DNA of 64,000 bases from Prorocentrum cordatum (Eukaryota > Sar > Dinophyceae > Prorocentrales > Prorocentraceae), in contig CAUYUJ010000370.1 in assembly GCA_963575745.1 (NCBI GenBank), forward strand, positions 392,960-456,959, given 5' to 3'. The position numbers were made by a program, and so were the translations under genes. This document shows positions 20,901-32,838 of the stretch, in pieces (the stretch's first letter is position 1; each line of letters opens with the position of its first letter). The notes beneath the pieces were generated by a model. It was not told the origin of the DNA and did no database searches. It worked only from the letters and a program-made list of their open reading frames with translations.

Positions 20901-23900
20901 CACTGTTCTCAGAACAGAAGCCCGATGTGCTGAAAAAGACAGCCCAAGCTAGACATGTCTTTTAAGAACGTTTCGTGGCAACCACAAAAGGTTCTTAGAA
21001 CATTATGTGGTGGGGCTATCGGCGAGCCGTGACGCTTCGCCCCTGCTTGAGGGTCTGGGCGCCGCCGGAACTCCAAGTGAGGATTGGCTGTGGATATCGC
21101 CGCCGCCCTCGTCAGGGAAGGACTCCCCAGGGTCTGCATCCTCCAAGGAGCACGGCGAGGGCATTGGATAAGGAACCCCTGAATGAGGAATCCAGGGTCT
21201 TGAGCAGGGACCGACCGTCCCGGCATTCCTATGCATTCCATAGTCCTACCACGAAATGTTCCATAACCCCAGCAATGTTCCAGTGGCAGAACACTGTTCT
21301 CAGAACAAGAACAGAACGATGTGTCTTGCAGCGCGAAGCCAAAAAAAGACAGCCACCAGCAGGTCATGTTTTTTTTTTAAAGAACGTTTCGTGGCAAACC
21401 ACAAAAGGTTCTTAGAAACATTATGTGGTGAGGGCTATGGCGAGCCGTGACGCTTCGCCACGCTTGAGGTCTGGGCGCCGCCGGAACTCCAGTGAGGATT
21501 GCGTGGTGGCTATCGGCCGCCGCCCTCGTCAGGGAAGGGCTCCCCAAGGGTCTGCTCCTTCCAAGAGCGCGGCGAGGGCAATTCAGGATAAGGAACCCCT
21601 GAATGAGGAATCCAGTGTCTTGAGCCTTGTGAAGATCCACCGGCATTCCTAAAGTCCTACCACGAAAATGTTCCATAACCCCCCAGAATGTTCAAAGAGC
21701 AGAACCACTGTTCTCAGAACAGAAGCCGATTGTGCTGAAAAAAAGACAGCCCCAGCAGAACATGTTTTTTAAGAACGTTTCGTGGCAAAACCACAAAAGG
21801 TTTCTTAGAACATTATGTGGTCGGGGCTATGGGCGAGCCGTGACGCTTCGCCACTGCTTGAGGGTCTGGGCGCCGGCCGGAACTCCAAGTGAGGATTGGC
21901 TGTGGATATCGCCGCGCCCTCGTCAGCGGAAGACTCCACAGGGTCTGCACTCCCAAGGAGCACGGCGAGGGCATTGGATAAGGAACCTGAATGAGGAATC
22001 CAGGGTTTGAGCAGGGACCGACCGTTTCCCGAAATTCCTATAGTCCTACCACGAAAGTTCCCATAACCCCAGAATGTTCCAAGAGCAGAACCACTGTTCT
22101 CAGAACAGAAGCCCGATGTGCTGAAAAAAAAGACAGCCCCAGCCAGACATGTTTTTTTTTTAAAGAACGTTTCGTGGCAACCACAAAAGGTTCTTAGAAC
22201 ATTATGTGGTGGGGCTATGGGCGAGCCGTGACGCTTCGCCACTGCTTGAGGGTCTGGGCGCCGCCGGAACTCCAAGTGAGGATTGGCTGTGGATATCGCC
22301 GCCGCCCTCGTCAGGGAAGGACTCCCCAGGGTCTGCATCCTCCAAGGAGCACGGCGAGGGCATTGGATAAGGAACCCCTGAATGAGGAATCCAGGGTCTT
22401 GAGCAGGGACCGACCGTCCCGGCATTCCTAAAGTCCTACCACGAAATGTTCCCATAACCCCAGAATGTTCCAAGAGCAGAACCACTGTTCTCAGAACAGA
22501 AGCCCGATGTGCTGAAAAAAAGACAGCCCCAGCCAGACATGTTTTTTAAGAACGTTTCGTGGCAACCACAAAAGGTTCTTAGAACATTATGTGGTGGGGC
22601 TATGGGCGAGCCGTGACGCTTCGCCACTGCTTGAGGGTCTGGGCGCCGCCGGAACTCCAAGTGAGGATTGGCTGTGGATATCGCCGCCGCCCTCGTCAGG
22701 GAAGGACTCCCCAGGGTCTGCATCCTCCAAGGAGCACGGCGAGGGCATTGGATAAGGAACCCCTGAATGAGGAATCCAGGGTCTTGAGCAGGGACCGACC
22801 GTCCCGGCATTCCTATAGTCCTACCACGACATGTTCCCATAACCCCAGAATGTTCCAAGAGCAGAACCACTGTTCTCAGAACAGAAGCCCGATGTGCTGA
22901 AAAAAAAGACAGCCCCAGCCAGACATGTTTTTTAAGAACGTTTTCCGTGGCAAACCACAAAGGTTTTAGAACATATGTGGTGGCTATAGCGAGCGTGACG
23001 CTTCGCCACTGCTGAGGGTTCTGGGCGCGCCGCGAACTCCAAGTGAGATTGCTGTGGATTATCCCGACGCCTCGTCAGGGAAGGACTCCCCAGGTCTGCA
23101 CCCCCAAGGAGCACGAGCAGCGGAATGGGGATAAGGACCCTGAATGAGGAATCCAGGGGTTCCGCAGGGACCGACCGTCCGCATTCCCATAGTCTACCGC
23201 GGAATTGTTCCCATAACCCCAGAATGTTCCAAGAGCAGAAACCACGTTCTCAAAAGAAGCCCGATGCTGAGAAAAAGAAGACAGCCCCAGCAGACAGGTT
23301 TTTAAGAACGTTGTGGCAACACAAAAGGGTTGTTCTTAGAACATTATTGGTGGAAGGTATAGGCCGAGCCCGGTGTACGCTGCGCCACTCTTGAGGGTCT
23401 GGGCGCCGCCGGAACTCCAAGTGAGGATTGGCTGTGGATATCGCCGCCGCCCTCGTCAGGGAAGGACTCCCCAGGGTCTGCATCCTCCAAGGAGCACGGC
23501 GAGGGCATTGGATAAGGAACCCCTGAATGAGGAATCCAGGGTCTTGAGCAGGGACCGACCGTCCCGGCATTCCTATAGTCCTACCTCGAAATGTTCCCAT
23601 AACCCCAGAATGTTCCAAGAGCAGAACCACTGTTCTCAGAACAGAAGCCCGATGTGCTGAAAAAGAAGACAGCCCCAGCCAGACATGTTTTGTAAGAACG
23701 TTTCGTGGCAACCACAAAAGGTTCTTAGAACATTATGTGGTGGGGCTATAGGCGAGCCGTGACGCTTCGCCACTGCTTGAGGGTCTGGGCGCCGCCAGAA
23801 CTCCAAGTGAGGATTGGCTGTGGATATCGCCGCCGCCCTCGTCAGGGAAGGACTCCCCAGGGTCTGCATCCTCCAAGGAGCACGGCGAGGGCATTGGATA

Positions 23901-26900
23901 AGGAACCCCTGAATGAAGAATCCAGGGTCTTGAGCAGGGACCGACCGTCCCGGCATTCCTATAGTCCTACCACGAAATGTTCCCATAACCCCAGAATGTT
24001 CCAAGAGCAGAACCACTGTTCTCAGAACAGAAGCCCGATGTGCTGAAAAAGACAGCCCAAGCTAGACATGTCTTTTAAGAACGTTTCGTGGCAACCACAA
24101 AAGGTTCTTAGAACATTATGTGGTGGGGCTATCGGCGAGCCGTGACGCTTCGCCCCTGCTTGAGGGTCTGGGCGCCGCCGGAACTCCAAGTGAGGATTGG
24201 CTGTGGATATCGCCGCCGCCCTCGTCAGGGAAGGACTCCCCAGGGTCTGCATCCTCCAAGGAGCACGGCGAGGGCATTGGATAAGGAACCCCTGAATGAA
24301 GAATCCAGGGTCTTGAGCAGGGACCGACCGTCCCGGCATTCCTATAGTCCTACCACGAAATGTTCCCATAACCCCAGAATGTTCCAAGAGCAGAACCACT
24401 GTTCTCAGAACAGAAGCCCGATGTGCTGAAAAAGAAGACAGCCCCAGCCAGACATGTTTGTTTAAGAACGTTTCGTGGCAACCACAAAAGGTTCTTAGAA
24501 CATTATGTGGTGGGGCTATAGGCGAGCCGTGACGCTTCGCCACTGCTTGAGGGTCTGGGCGCCGCCGGAACACCAAGTGAGGATTGGCTGTGGATATCGC
24601 CGCCGCCCTCGTCAGGAAGGACTCCCCCAGCCCTCCCCATTCCTCCAAACACCACATCAAGGAGCACGGCGGAGGCATTGGATAAGGAACCCTGAATGAG
24701 GAAGGAATCCAGGGTCTTGAGCAGGGACCGACCGTCCCGCATTCCATATAGGTCCTACCGCGAAATGTTCCCATAACCCCAGAATGTTCCAGAGCAGAAC
24801 CACTGTTCTCAGAACAGAAGCCGATGTGCTGAAAAAAGACAGCCCCAGCCAGACATGTTTTTTAAGAACGTTTCGTGGCAACCACAAAAGGTTCTTAGAA
24901 CATTATGTGGTGGGGCTATGGGCGAGCCGTGACGCTTCGCCACTGCTTGAGGGTCTGGGCGCCGCCGGAACTCCAAGTGAGGATTGGCTGTGGATATCGC
25001 CGCCGCCCTCGTCAGGGAAGGACTCCCCAGGGTCTGCATCCTCCAAGGAGCACGGCGAGGGCATTGGATAAGGAACCCCTGAATGAGGAATCCAGGGTCT
25101 TGAGCAGGGACCGACCGTCCCGGCATTCCTATAGTCCTACCACGACATGTTCCCATAACCCCAGAATGTTCCAAGAGCAGAACCACTGTTCTCAGAACAG
25201 AAGCCCGATGTGCTGAAAAAAAAGACAGCCCCAGCCAGACATGTTTTTTAAGAACGTTTCGTGGCAACCACAAAAGGTTCTTAGAACATTATGTGGTGGG
25301 GCTATGGGCGAGCCGTGACGCTTCGCCACTGCTTGAGGGTCTGGGCGCCGCCGGAACTCCAAGTGAGGATTGGCTGTGGATATCGCCGCCGCCCTCGTCA
25401 GGGAAGGACTCCCCAGGGTCTGCATCCTCCAAGGAGCACGGCGAGGGCATTGGATAAGGAACCCCTGAATGAGGAATCCAGGGTCTTGAGCAGGGACCGA
25501 CCGTCCCGGCATTCCTATAGTCCTACCACGAAATGTTCCCATAACCCCAGAATGTTCCAAGAGCAGAACCACTGTTCTCAGAACAGAAGCCCGATGTGCT
25601 GAAAAAAAGACAGCCCCAGCCAGACATGTTTTTAAGAACGTTTCGTGGCAACCACAAAAGGTTCTTAGAACATTATGTGGTGGGGCTATAGGCGAGCCGT
25701 GACGCTTCGCCACTGCTTGAGGGTCTGGGCGCCGCCGGAACTCCAAGTGAGGATTGGCTGTGGATATCGCCGCCGCCCTCGTCAGGGAAGGACTCCCCAG
25801 GGTCTGCATCCTCCAAGGAGCACGGCGAGGGCATTGGATAAGGAACCCCTGAATGAGGAATCCAGGGTCTTGAGCAGGGACCGACCGTCCCGGCATTCCT
25901 ATAGTCCTACCACGAAATGTTCCCATAACCCCAGAATGTTCCAAGAGCAGAACCACTGTTCTCAGAACAGAAGCCCGATGTGCTGAAAAAAAGACAGCCC
26001 CAGCCAGACATGTTTTTTAAGAACGTTTCGTGGCAACCACAAAAGGTTCTTAGAACATTATGTGGTGGGGCTATAGGCGAGCCGTGACGCTTCGCCACTG
26101 CTTGAGGGTCTGGGCGCCGCCGGAACTCCAAGTGAGGATTGGCTGTGGATATCGCCGCCGCCCTCGTCAGGGAAGGACTCCCCAGGGTCTGCATCCTCCA
26201 AGGAGCACGGCGAGGGCATTGGATAAGGAACCCCTGAATGAGGAATCCAGGGTCTTGAGCAGGGACCGACCGTCCCGGCATTCCTATAGTCCTACCACGA
26301 AATGTTCCCATAACCCCAGAATGTTCCAAGAGCAGAACCACTGTTCTCAGAACAGAAGCCCGATGTGCTGAAAAAAGACAGCCCCAGCCAGACATGTTTT
26401 TTAAGAACGTTTCGTGGCAACCACAAAAGGTTCTTAGAACATTATGTGGTGGGGCTATAGGCGAGCCGTGACGCTTCGCCACTGCTTGAGGGTCTGGGCG
26501 CCGCCGGAACTCCAAGTGAGGATTGGCTGTGGATATCGCCGCCGCCCTCGTCAGGGAAGGACTCCCCAGGGTCTGCATCCTCCAAGGAGCACGGCGAGGG
26601 CATTGGATAAGGAACCCCTGAATGAGGAATCCAGGGTCTTGAGCAGGGACCGACCGTCCCGGCATTCCTATAGTCCTACCACGAAATGTTCCCATAACCC
26701 CAGAATGTTCCAAGAGCAGAACCACTGTTCTCAGAACAGAAGCCCGATGTGCTGAAAAAGAAGACAGCCCCAGCCAGACATGTTTTTTAAGAACGTTTCG
26801 TGGCAACCACAAAAGGTTCTTAGAACATTATGTGGTGGGGCTATAGGCGAGCCGTGACGCTTCGCCCCTGCTTGAGGGTCTGGGCGCCGCCGGAACTCCA

Positions 26901-26969
26901 AGTGAGGATTGGCTGTGGATATCGCCGCCGCCCTCGTCAGGGAAGGACTCCCCAGGGTCTGCATCCTCC
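17946..26969. repeat. 384-386 bp satellite array, about 24 units
   Basis: Units are marked by TTATGTGGTGGGGCTATRGGC at about 18290, 18685, 19070, 19831, 20217, 21003, 22202, 22587, 23733, 24116, 24503, 24903, 25289, 25673, 26058, 26442 and 26828, plus about six noisier units. The first unit is cut by the gap and the last breaks off at 26969. Each unit holds a palindrome CTGTTCTCAGAACAG and a hairpin from AAGAAC to GTTCTT enclosing GTGGCAACCAC. Because 384 is 3 x 128, one minus-strand frame stays open across neighbouring clean units (up to about 300 codons), but the peptide has no recognisable domain and is lost wherever the A-run or T-run changes length. I treat it as non-coding satellite. 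Confidence 0.95.
18189..18284. repeat. Palindrome plus hairpin within the satellite unit (example)
   Basis: CTGTTCTCAGAACAG at 18189-18203 is a perfect palindrome around one base. 18252-18284 folds as AAGAAC/GTTCTT with an inner GTGG/CCAC stem and a 3-base loop. Both recur in every well-preserved unit. Confidence 0.75.
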
Positions 26970-28345
26970 TGGGTACGTTCCTCAACGAGCGTCCCCCACC
27001 GCATCGGCCCCTGGCGGCCCGGGCACACCCACGTCCACCGCCCGAGGATGCTCTCGGAGATCGATCCCTCGGGCGGTGGCCGCGGGCAACTCTCTGCCTC
27101 GGACGCTGCCCCCCCAGGGGGTGGGCGGGCGCTGCCGCGCCCGCGCGCGGGCGCGGCGCCCGGCACTCGGGCCGCTGCCGGGTGCCTCCTCTCGGGCGCA
27201 CGCCGGCACTGAGTTCGGCCTCCGCGGAGCCGGCGCGATGGCGCCAGGTGCCCATGGCATCGGGGCAAGCACCCCCGGAGCTGCGAGGCCGCTGCCGCCT
27301 CATCTGGCGACGGAGCGCGTCGACTCCGCCCGGAAGCGGGGCCCGTCGATCATCCACGCGCCTGCATCCAAGTTTTCGCTTCTTCGATATTCCCCTCCTC
27401 GCCCCTGCTCCCTGCTCCCTGCTCCTCCTGGGCTGGACCACGCTCTGGACGAAGTCCGCGGCGCCCACCGCTGCGCGCCTGGGAGGCAGCGCCCACCGCG
27501 ATCGCCCACCTCACCAACTCAGCTCAGTTTGATTGGAGAGGACACAGGACCCTCACGAGGGCCACATTGCCATAGGAATGTTGAAGGCATGGGCCGCTGA
27601 ACAAAGGACACAAGGGTGCCCTTGACTTGCCAGGGTCGGCTTACTTGTCGAACTCTGCTGTACACCTCCTCACAGCCCACCACCATCGTTCACCTCGCCG
27701 GCAGCGCCCTCCACCATCGCCCACCCACCCACCGCCATCGCCTCGCCATGCGCCATCGCCCACCTCACCGCCATCACCCACCACACCGATTCATCCTCCC
27801 GCTCTCCATCGACAGGAGCCCGAGAATCGAGGACCTGCGGCAGAGCAAAGAGCGAGGCCCTCGCGACTCGTTCAGGCGACGCGTCGGTCCGTGTTATTGA
27901 GATTGGCGCCCGGCCCATTCACACTGACACGGCAAGGGAGAGGGAAAGTAGCTGCTGCCGCCACGCCTCCAACGGGGCGCGCTGCAGGCCCAGCTCTGCC
28001 GCACGCGAGGACCCCAGGCAAGAGTGACGACGCTTGGTGCACGGGCCGCCGATCGCTGCATGCGATGCGACACTGGCAGCCTGCATGCCTGGGTTTATCC
28101 CTCCACCCCCCGCGCCCCCCGAAGGCCGTTCACCGGAGCTCACCTTGGCAAGAGGGTCACTCTCGCGTGCTGCCGATCCGGGCCCAGATCTGCCGGGGGA
28201 GCAGAGGAGTGCCAGTGCCGTTGCCCCCCGGACCTTTCGCGGGGTGCGCTCTGACCAGACTCTCGGGGAGAAGCCGGCCGTGGCGACGAGGACCCTCCAG
28301 GAAGCGCAGCGGAATGCGTACCTTTTCCGCCTCTGAATATCTACG
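26970..28345. other. Unassigned GC-rich sequence
   Basis: No domain in any frame on either strand despite long frames. CACCATCGCC-type short repeats occupy about 27670-27800. The rest looks single copy. Confidence 0.4.
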
Positions 28346-28348
28346 GCA

Positions 28349-28731
28349 AGTCCGCGTCGCGTCGACCCTGGCGTTGGTTCCCAGACATGCGACGTCCTGA
28401 TTTTTTCAGGACGGCGCCCCTGGAAATCTAGACCCTTTCCCTGGGGCTGGTTTTTCGTCCTGAGTCGTTTTTTGACGCTCCCGAGGCCCGGCGAGGGCCC
28501 CCAGGGGCCGAAAATAGTGAAAAACCTCCCGTCCTGATTTTTTTACGACGCCAGCATGTCTGGGTTCCTGACATCGCAGGGATCGCTCGAGCTTGAACCA
28601 TCGGCCGTTCCGTGAACGCCGGACCGCTCAACGGCGGGCCGACTCTGGGGGCCACGGGCGGCGTGCAGCCCAACAGGCACGCAAGTGGGGGCCGCCGCCG
28701 GCCGGCACGGCGCGAACCTGCCGCAGATGGA
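28349..28731. mobile_element. TIR element C relative, split by a nested insertion
   Basis: The left end GGCAAGTCCGCGTCGCGTCG with CGTTGGTTCCCAGACATG, and the right end GGCACGGCGCGAACCTGCC, match the ends of TIR element C (7211-7401). Between them, 28389-28553 is a block of another family (H). The C interior resumes at GTTCCTGACATCGCAGGGAT. Confidence 0.5.
28389..28553. mobile_element. TIR family H, arm 1
   Basis: About 165 bp from GACGTCCTGATTTTTTCAGG (itself a hairpin) to the T-run before ACGACGCC. The same sequence returns in reverse complement at 28775-28935. Diverged relatives lie at 58136-58262 and near 8890-9000. Confidence 0.6.
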
Positions 28732-28774
28732 CGTGGCCTCCAGCTTTGCGCACCGTGCCCAGACCCCCTCGAGT

Positions 28775-28935
28775 TATGAAAAAATCACGACGGGAGGTTT
28801 TTCATTATTTTTGGCCTCTGGGAGCCCTTACCAGCCCTCGGGACCGTCAAAAAACGACTCAGGACGAAAAACGGTCCCGGGGAATGGGTCCAGACCGCTG
28901 GGGGTCGACGTCATGAAAAATTCATGACGTCGGGG
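28775..28935. mobile_element. TIR family H, arm 2 (inverted)
   Basis: Reverse complement of 28389-28553, marked by CACGACGGGAGGTTTTTCA and AAAAAACGACTCAGGACGAA. It ends in the perfect hairpin GACGTCATGA/TCATGACGTC at 28908-28932. Confidence 0.6.
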
Positions 28936-29164
28936 GTCTGGGTGCCGCGCAGAGTGCGGATCGCGGTTCTCTTCGCGCACTCGCGCCGCCCCCGCTCGGG
29001 AAGCAGGCCCTGCCGGGCCGGGCCGCGGAGCGCAAGGTCGCGGCTGCCCCCGCGCCGCTCTGCGGCGACCGCGGGCCCCGAACTCGGGACCCCCCGAGCA
29101 GGAAAGTGCTAACCAGGGCTCTGAAAATTCTGCCCGGAGAGAACGCGTCATGGAGATTGTGGAA

Positions 29165-29330
29165 AGGGCCCTGGGACACACAAATAAATAAACACAAATA
29201 ACAGGATCCCCCATATTTTGCCCTATTTTCTGGGTTTTGTCGTCCCCCCCACTTCCCATATTTTGACATCTTTTTTCTGGGAGTCGACGATTCATTGTGT
29301 CTGTGTTTCTTCCCCTCCCGAATTGTTTCG
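29165..29330 (+). mobile_element. SINE-like element S, copy 2
   Basis: Same block order as copy 1: GGGCCCTGGGACACACAAAT, CCCATATTTTGCC, TTTTCTGGGTTTTGTC, the C-run, CACTTCCCATATTTTG, GTCGACGATTCATTGTGTCT and TCCCCTCCCGA. No flanking duplication seen. Confidence 0.65.
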
Positions 29331-29879
29331 ACCCGCGGGTGCAGTTTTGTCGGCCGCGCCAACGTCCTGGCTGATCGAAGTCCCCCGTTCCGGGGGGGGG
29401 CCCGAGACATCCTTGCGGGCCGGCCTCCGGACTCCCTCCGCCCCGACGCCGCGTCCCTCGGGGGTGGCGACATGCGAGCCCTGACCCCACCAACAATCGA
29501 TTCTCCTGGATCGATGGGAGCCGCCGTGTGGGGCTCGCATCTCGCCACGTGTTCGACGAATTCCGAAACCTACCCCCGCCGCCCACCGAAACGCCTGAAT
29601 CGTTGATCGGCGGGGGTAGGGCTCGGATTTCGCCGCCGACTCTCTTGCCTTGGGACCCCTGGGCTCTCGACTCCTTCCCGGGGCCGTTGTTTTTTCCCCG
29701 AGTCACATTTCAACAGTCCTGGGGCGCAGAAGCCGCCTCCAGACAACGCAAATGACGAAGAAACAAATGTCTTCCGATATCCGACGCTGCGACAAAATTA
29801 CCCCAGCGAAGGACCCAACCAGTTGCAGGCCTGGGTATCATAAGGCCAGCGGGACAAAGGAGGGATAGCTCGGGAGGGT
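29331..29879. other. Unassigned, with two small inverted repeats
   Basis: 29466-29546 pairs GGCGACATGCGAGCCC with GGGCTCGCATCTCGCC. 29569-29620 pairs CCTACCCCCGCCG with CGGCGGGGGTAGG. No gene recognised. Confidence 0.55.
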
Positions 29880-30195
29880 CTCAAAAAAATAAAATATCTT
29901 TAAAAATAGCAACATAGAGAAGATCGGATCTTAAAAACAAATAGCGGATTGTAAAACAATAGAAGATTGTAAAAGAAAATAGCGGGGGGTCTCGGGCGAC
30001 CTCCGGGTTGTAAAAATAAATAAAAGATGGTAAAAACAAATGACGGATTGTAAACAAAAATAGCGTCGTGGAATGTGGGGCAGAGCGGGGGGCCGCCGGC
30101 GACTTCCAGATTGTAAAAAATAACGGATTGTAAAAAATAGCAGGGGCGTGAAGAAAAAATAGCGCAACGATCTCCGGGCTGCGAACATAATAAGA
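29880..30195. repeat. AT-rich TTGTAAAA repeat, left flank of the island
   Basis: Degenerate units of GGATTGTAAAAACAAATAGCG, broken by GC-rich spacers. The same repeat in the same orientation lies at 49265-49630, on the far side of the telomere-rich island. Confidence 0.75.
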
Positions 30196-30199
30196 CATC

Positions 30200-30240
30200 G
30201 TCTTGTGGTTGTGGTCGTTGTCGTCGCACTTGTCGTCGGC

Positions 30241-30272
<32 letters not shown>

Positions 30273-30376
30273 TGCCGTGTTGCTTGTCGGCCTTGTCGTC
30301 GTCGTCGCCGTCGTCGTCGCCGCCGTCGTCGTCGGTGGTGGTCGTTGTCGTGGTCGTGGTTGTCGACGTCGTCGTC

Positions 30377-30409
<33 letters not shown>

Positions 30410-30457
30410 GTTGCTTGTCGGCCTTGTCGTCGTCGTCGCCGTCGTCGTCGCCGCCGG
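30200..30457. repeat. GTC/GTGGTC microsatellite
   Basis: Long (GTC)n with GTTGTGG interruptions and an internal duplication of about 100 bp (TGTTGCTTGTCGGCCTTG occurs twice). Confidence 0.9.
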
Positions 30458-30470
30458 GTTTAGGGTTTAG

Positions 30471-30555
30471 GGTCTAACAGGGCAAGGCCAGGAATACCTA
30501 CCTGCATAGGCACTCACCTGCGGTGGCTATCAATCCCCCCCGCATCTCCACCCCC
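30471..30555 (+). repeat. 85 bp conserved box, copy 1
   Basis: Starts GGTCTAACAGGGCAAGGCC directly after TTTAGGGTTTAG, continues through TACCTACCTGCATAGGCAC and CTGCGGTGGCTATCA, a C-run, and ends CCACCCCCACAT. Other copies start at 35842, 37141, 42012, 43410 and 45744, almost unchanged. Function unknown. Confidence 0.8.
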
Positions 30556-30644
30556 ACATAAAGATCATCTCTCCTCTCATGTCATACCGTGGCTGTAGCA
30601 TAGCATAGCATAGCAGAGCAAGCGCTCAGCGAGAGGCTAACCCT

Positions 30645-30822
30645 GACGAGGGAGGGACCATAACGGGCGGGACCCTAACGGGCAGGTCGGGCGAGACCCT
30701 AACGATCGGGACCCTAACGAGCGGGACCCCAACGGGCGAGTCCCTAACGGGCGGGTCGGGCGGGCGGGACCCGAACGGGCGGGCGGGACCCTAACGGGCG
30801 GGACCCTGACGGGCGAGTGGTT
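30645..30822. repeat. GC-rich GGGCGGGACCCTAACG array
   Basis: Units of GGGCGGGACCCTAAC with GGTCGGGCG variants. CCCTAAC inside each unit is a telomere-like motif in the opposite orientation to the nearby TTTAGGG tracts. Confidence 0.8.
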
Positions 30823-31320
30823 TACATAGCGGGTCGTAAAGATCCCCATATCAAGCTCGATCTAGGAGTGCGCCTGGGAGGACGCATGATCAGGAAATAA
30901 TATGTTTTGCGTAGGATTGTGGGTGGTTTACACAGCGGGTCGTAAAGATCCCCATAGCAGGCTCGATCCAGGGGTGCGCCTGGGAGCACGCATGATCAGG
31001 AAATAATGTGTTTTGCATCGGATTCTGGGTGGTTTACACGGCGGGTCCTAAAGATCCACGTAGCAGGCTCGATCCAGGGGTGCGCCTGGGAGCACGCATG
31101 ATCAGGAAATACTTTCTGTTGCATAGGATTGTGGGTGTTTTACATCGCGGGTCGTAAAGATCCACATAGCGGGCTCGATCCAGGGGTGCGCCTGGGAGCA
31201 CGCATGATCAGGAAATAATATTTATTGCATAGGATTGTGGGTGTTTTACATCGCGGGTCGTAAAGATCCCCATAGCAGGCTCGACCTCAGAAGTTCACAA
31301 GAAATCGGAACGCATGGGGA
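30823..31320. repeat. 107 bp tandem array, five copies
   Basis: Each unit reads GTGGTTTACATAGCGGGTCG, AAGATCCCCATAGCAGGCTC, GATCCAGGGGTGCGCCTGGG, AGCACGCATGATCAGGAAAT and TTTTGCATAGGATTGTGG. Further arrays lie at 36650-37050 and 48484-48900. Confidence 0.9.
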
Positions 31321-31355
31321 GGTAGAGTTTGAAGTTTAATAATCGTAGGGATTAG

Positions 31356-31563
31356 AGGTTTAGGGTCTAGGGTTAGGGTTAAGGATAGTGTTAGGGGTAG
31401 GGGTAGGGTTAGGTTAGGTTTAGGGTTAGGGTTAGGGTTAGGGTTAGGGTTGGGGTTAGGGTTTAGGGTTTAGGGTTTAGGGTTCGGGTTCGGGTTAGGG
31501 TTAGGGTTTAGGGTTAAGGTTTGGGTTAGGGTTAGGGTTTGAGGTTTAGGGTTTAGGGTTCAG
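31356..31563 (+). repeat. Interstitial telomeric tract 1
   Basis: Mixed TTAGGG and TTTAGGG with CGGG and GGGG variants. G-rich on plus. Confidence 0.9.
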
Positions 31564-32784
31564 GGCCTGCATTGGCGCAAGCGCGCGCTGGCTGCGATCC
31601 CCCCCACATCAAGGTTGTTGGGGGGGATCGCTGCCCAAGCCGCGCGCGCCACGGTTAGTCGCACTCCCGCCCCAGACCACCCAGAGTGAAGCCTTTTAGG
31701 GTTTAGGGTTTCTCCCCCCCAACCCCCCTATCACGGGGGGCTGTCGAAGTGGCGCGCGCAGGCGATCGCCAACGCGGCCGTGGCACTGCGCATCCACGTG
31801 AGCACGCGCGCAGGGCTGCCCCTGGCGCAGCATGTCCGTGCGTTGCCGCCTTTGCCTTCGGCACTGGGTTGTGGCACTGGGGTGCGAATGCTGGGAAGCG
31901 CGCGTGCGGTCGCGGCCGTGGCGATGCGCGCCCATGCGGGCGCGCGCGCAGGGTGCATGGCGCTGGCGCGCACGGCAGTTGCATTCGCCCGCGGCTTTGG
32001 GTTTCGCCTTTGGGGTCGCCCCCCCCGCTGAAGCGATTGCAATCATCGACGCAGCCGCCTTCGGCGCGAGCTTCGGACGGCTGGAGGGGGAGCGCGAGGG
32101 GGTGGGTCTGGCACCCCCTCGCTACGATGCGCGCGCATGGCTGCGGCAGCACCTCCATGGCAGAGCCCGTGGAATGCCTTGGGGGGGCCCTCTGGCAGCG
32201 CTGGGAGAGCACCTGGAGCTTCCCCTAGGAGCCCTGGGACTGCCTGGAACCGCCTGGGCACGCTTGGGAGCGCGCGGGAGCGCATGGGAGCGCCGCGTGG
32301 CGCCTTGGAGCGCTTGTGGGCGCTGAAAAGCGCGTGGGAATGCTTGGGCGCGTGGGAGCACCTGGGAGCGCAGGGGAGCGCTTAGGAGCGCTTCGGAGTT
32401 GTGGCAGCGCTGGGAACGCTGGGGAGCGCCTGCGAGCGCCTGGGGGCGCGCCAAGAGCGTGCCGGGAGCGCTTGGGAGCGCCTGCGAGCGCCTGGAAGCG
32501 CTGGGGGCGTGCCGGGAGCGTGCCGGGAGCGCTTGGGAGCGCCTGGGAGCGTCTAGGAGCGCAGCCAGCGCGCGCCTGGGAACGCGCCTGGGTGCGTGCC
32601 GGGAGCGCCCAGGAGCGCTTGGGAGCGCTTGGGAGCGCCTGGGAGCGCTTGGGAGCGCGTGGGAGCGTGCCGAGAGCGCCTGGGAGCGTGCCGGGAGCGC
32701 CTGGAGCGCCGTGGAGCGCTTGGGAGCGTGCCGGGAGCGCCTGGGAAAGCTTGGAAGCGCCTGGGAGCGCTTGGGAGCGCTTGG

Positions 32785-32838
<54 letters not shown>

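Noticed and set aside
25192-26812. Minus-strand frames of about 250-300 codons in the satellite
   Set aside because: The unit is 384 bp, so a frame open in one unit is open in the next. The frame is lost in many units through A-run or T-run length changes, and no domain is visible.
17946-26969. CRISPR-like array
   Set aside because: Units are 384 bp tandem copies with no short repeat and unique spacer structure, and no cas genes are present.
26970-27600. A GC-rich gene following the satellite
   Set aside because: All six frames give Arg/Pro/Ala-rich translations with no motif. I checked for reverse transcriptase signatures and saw none.
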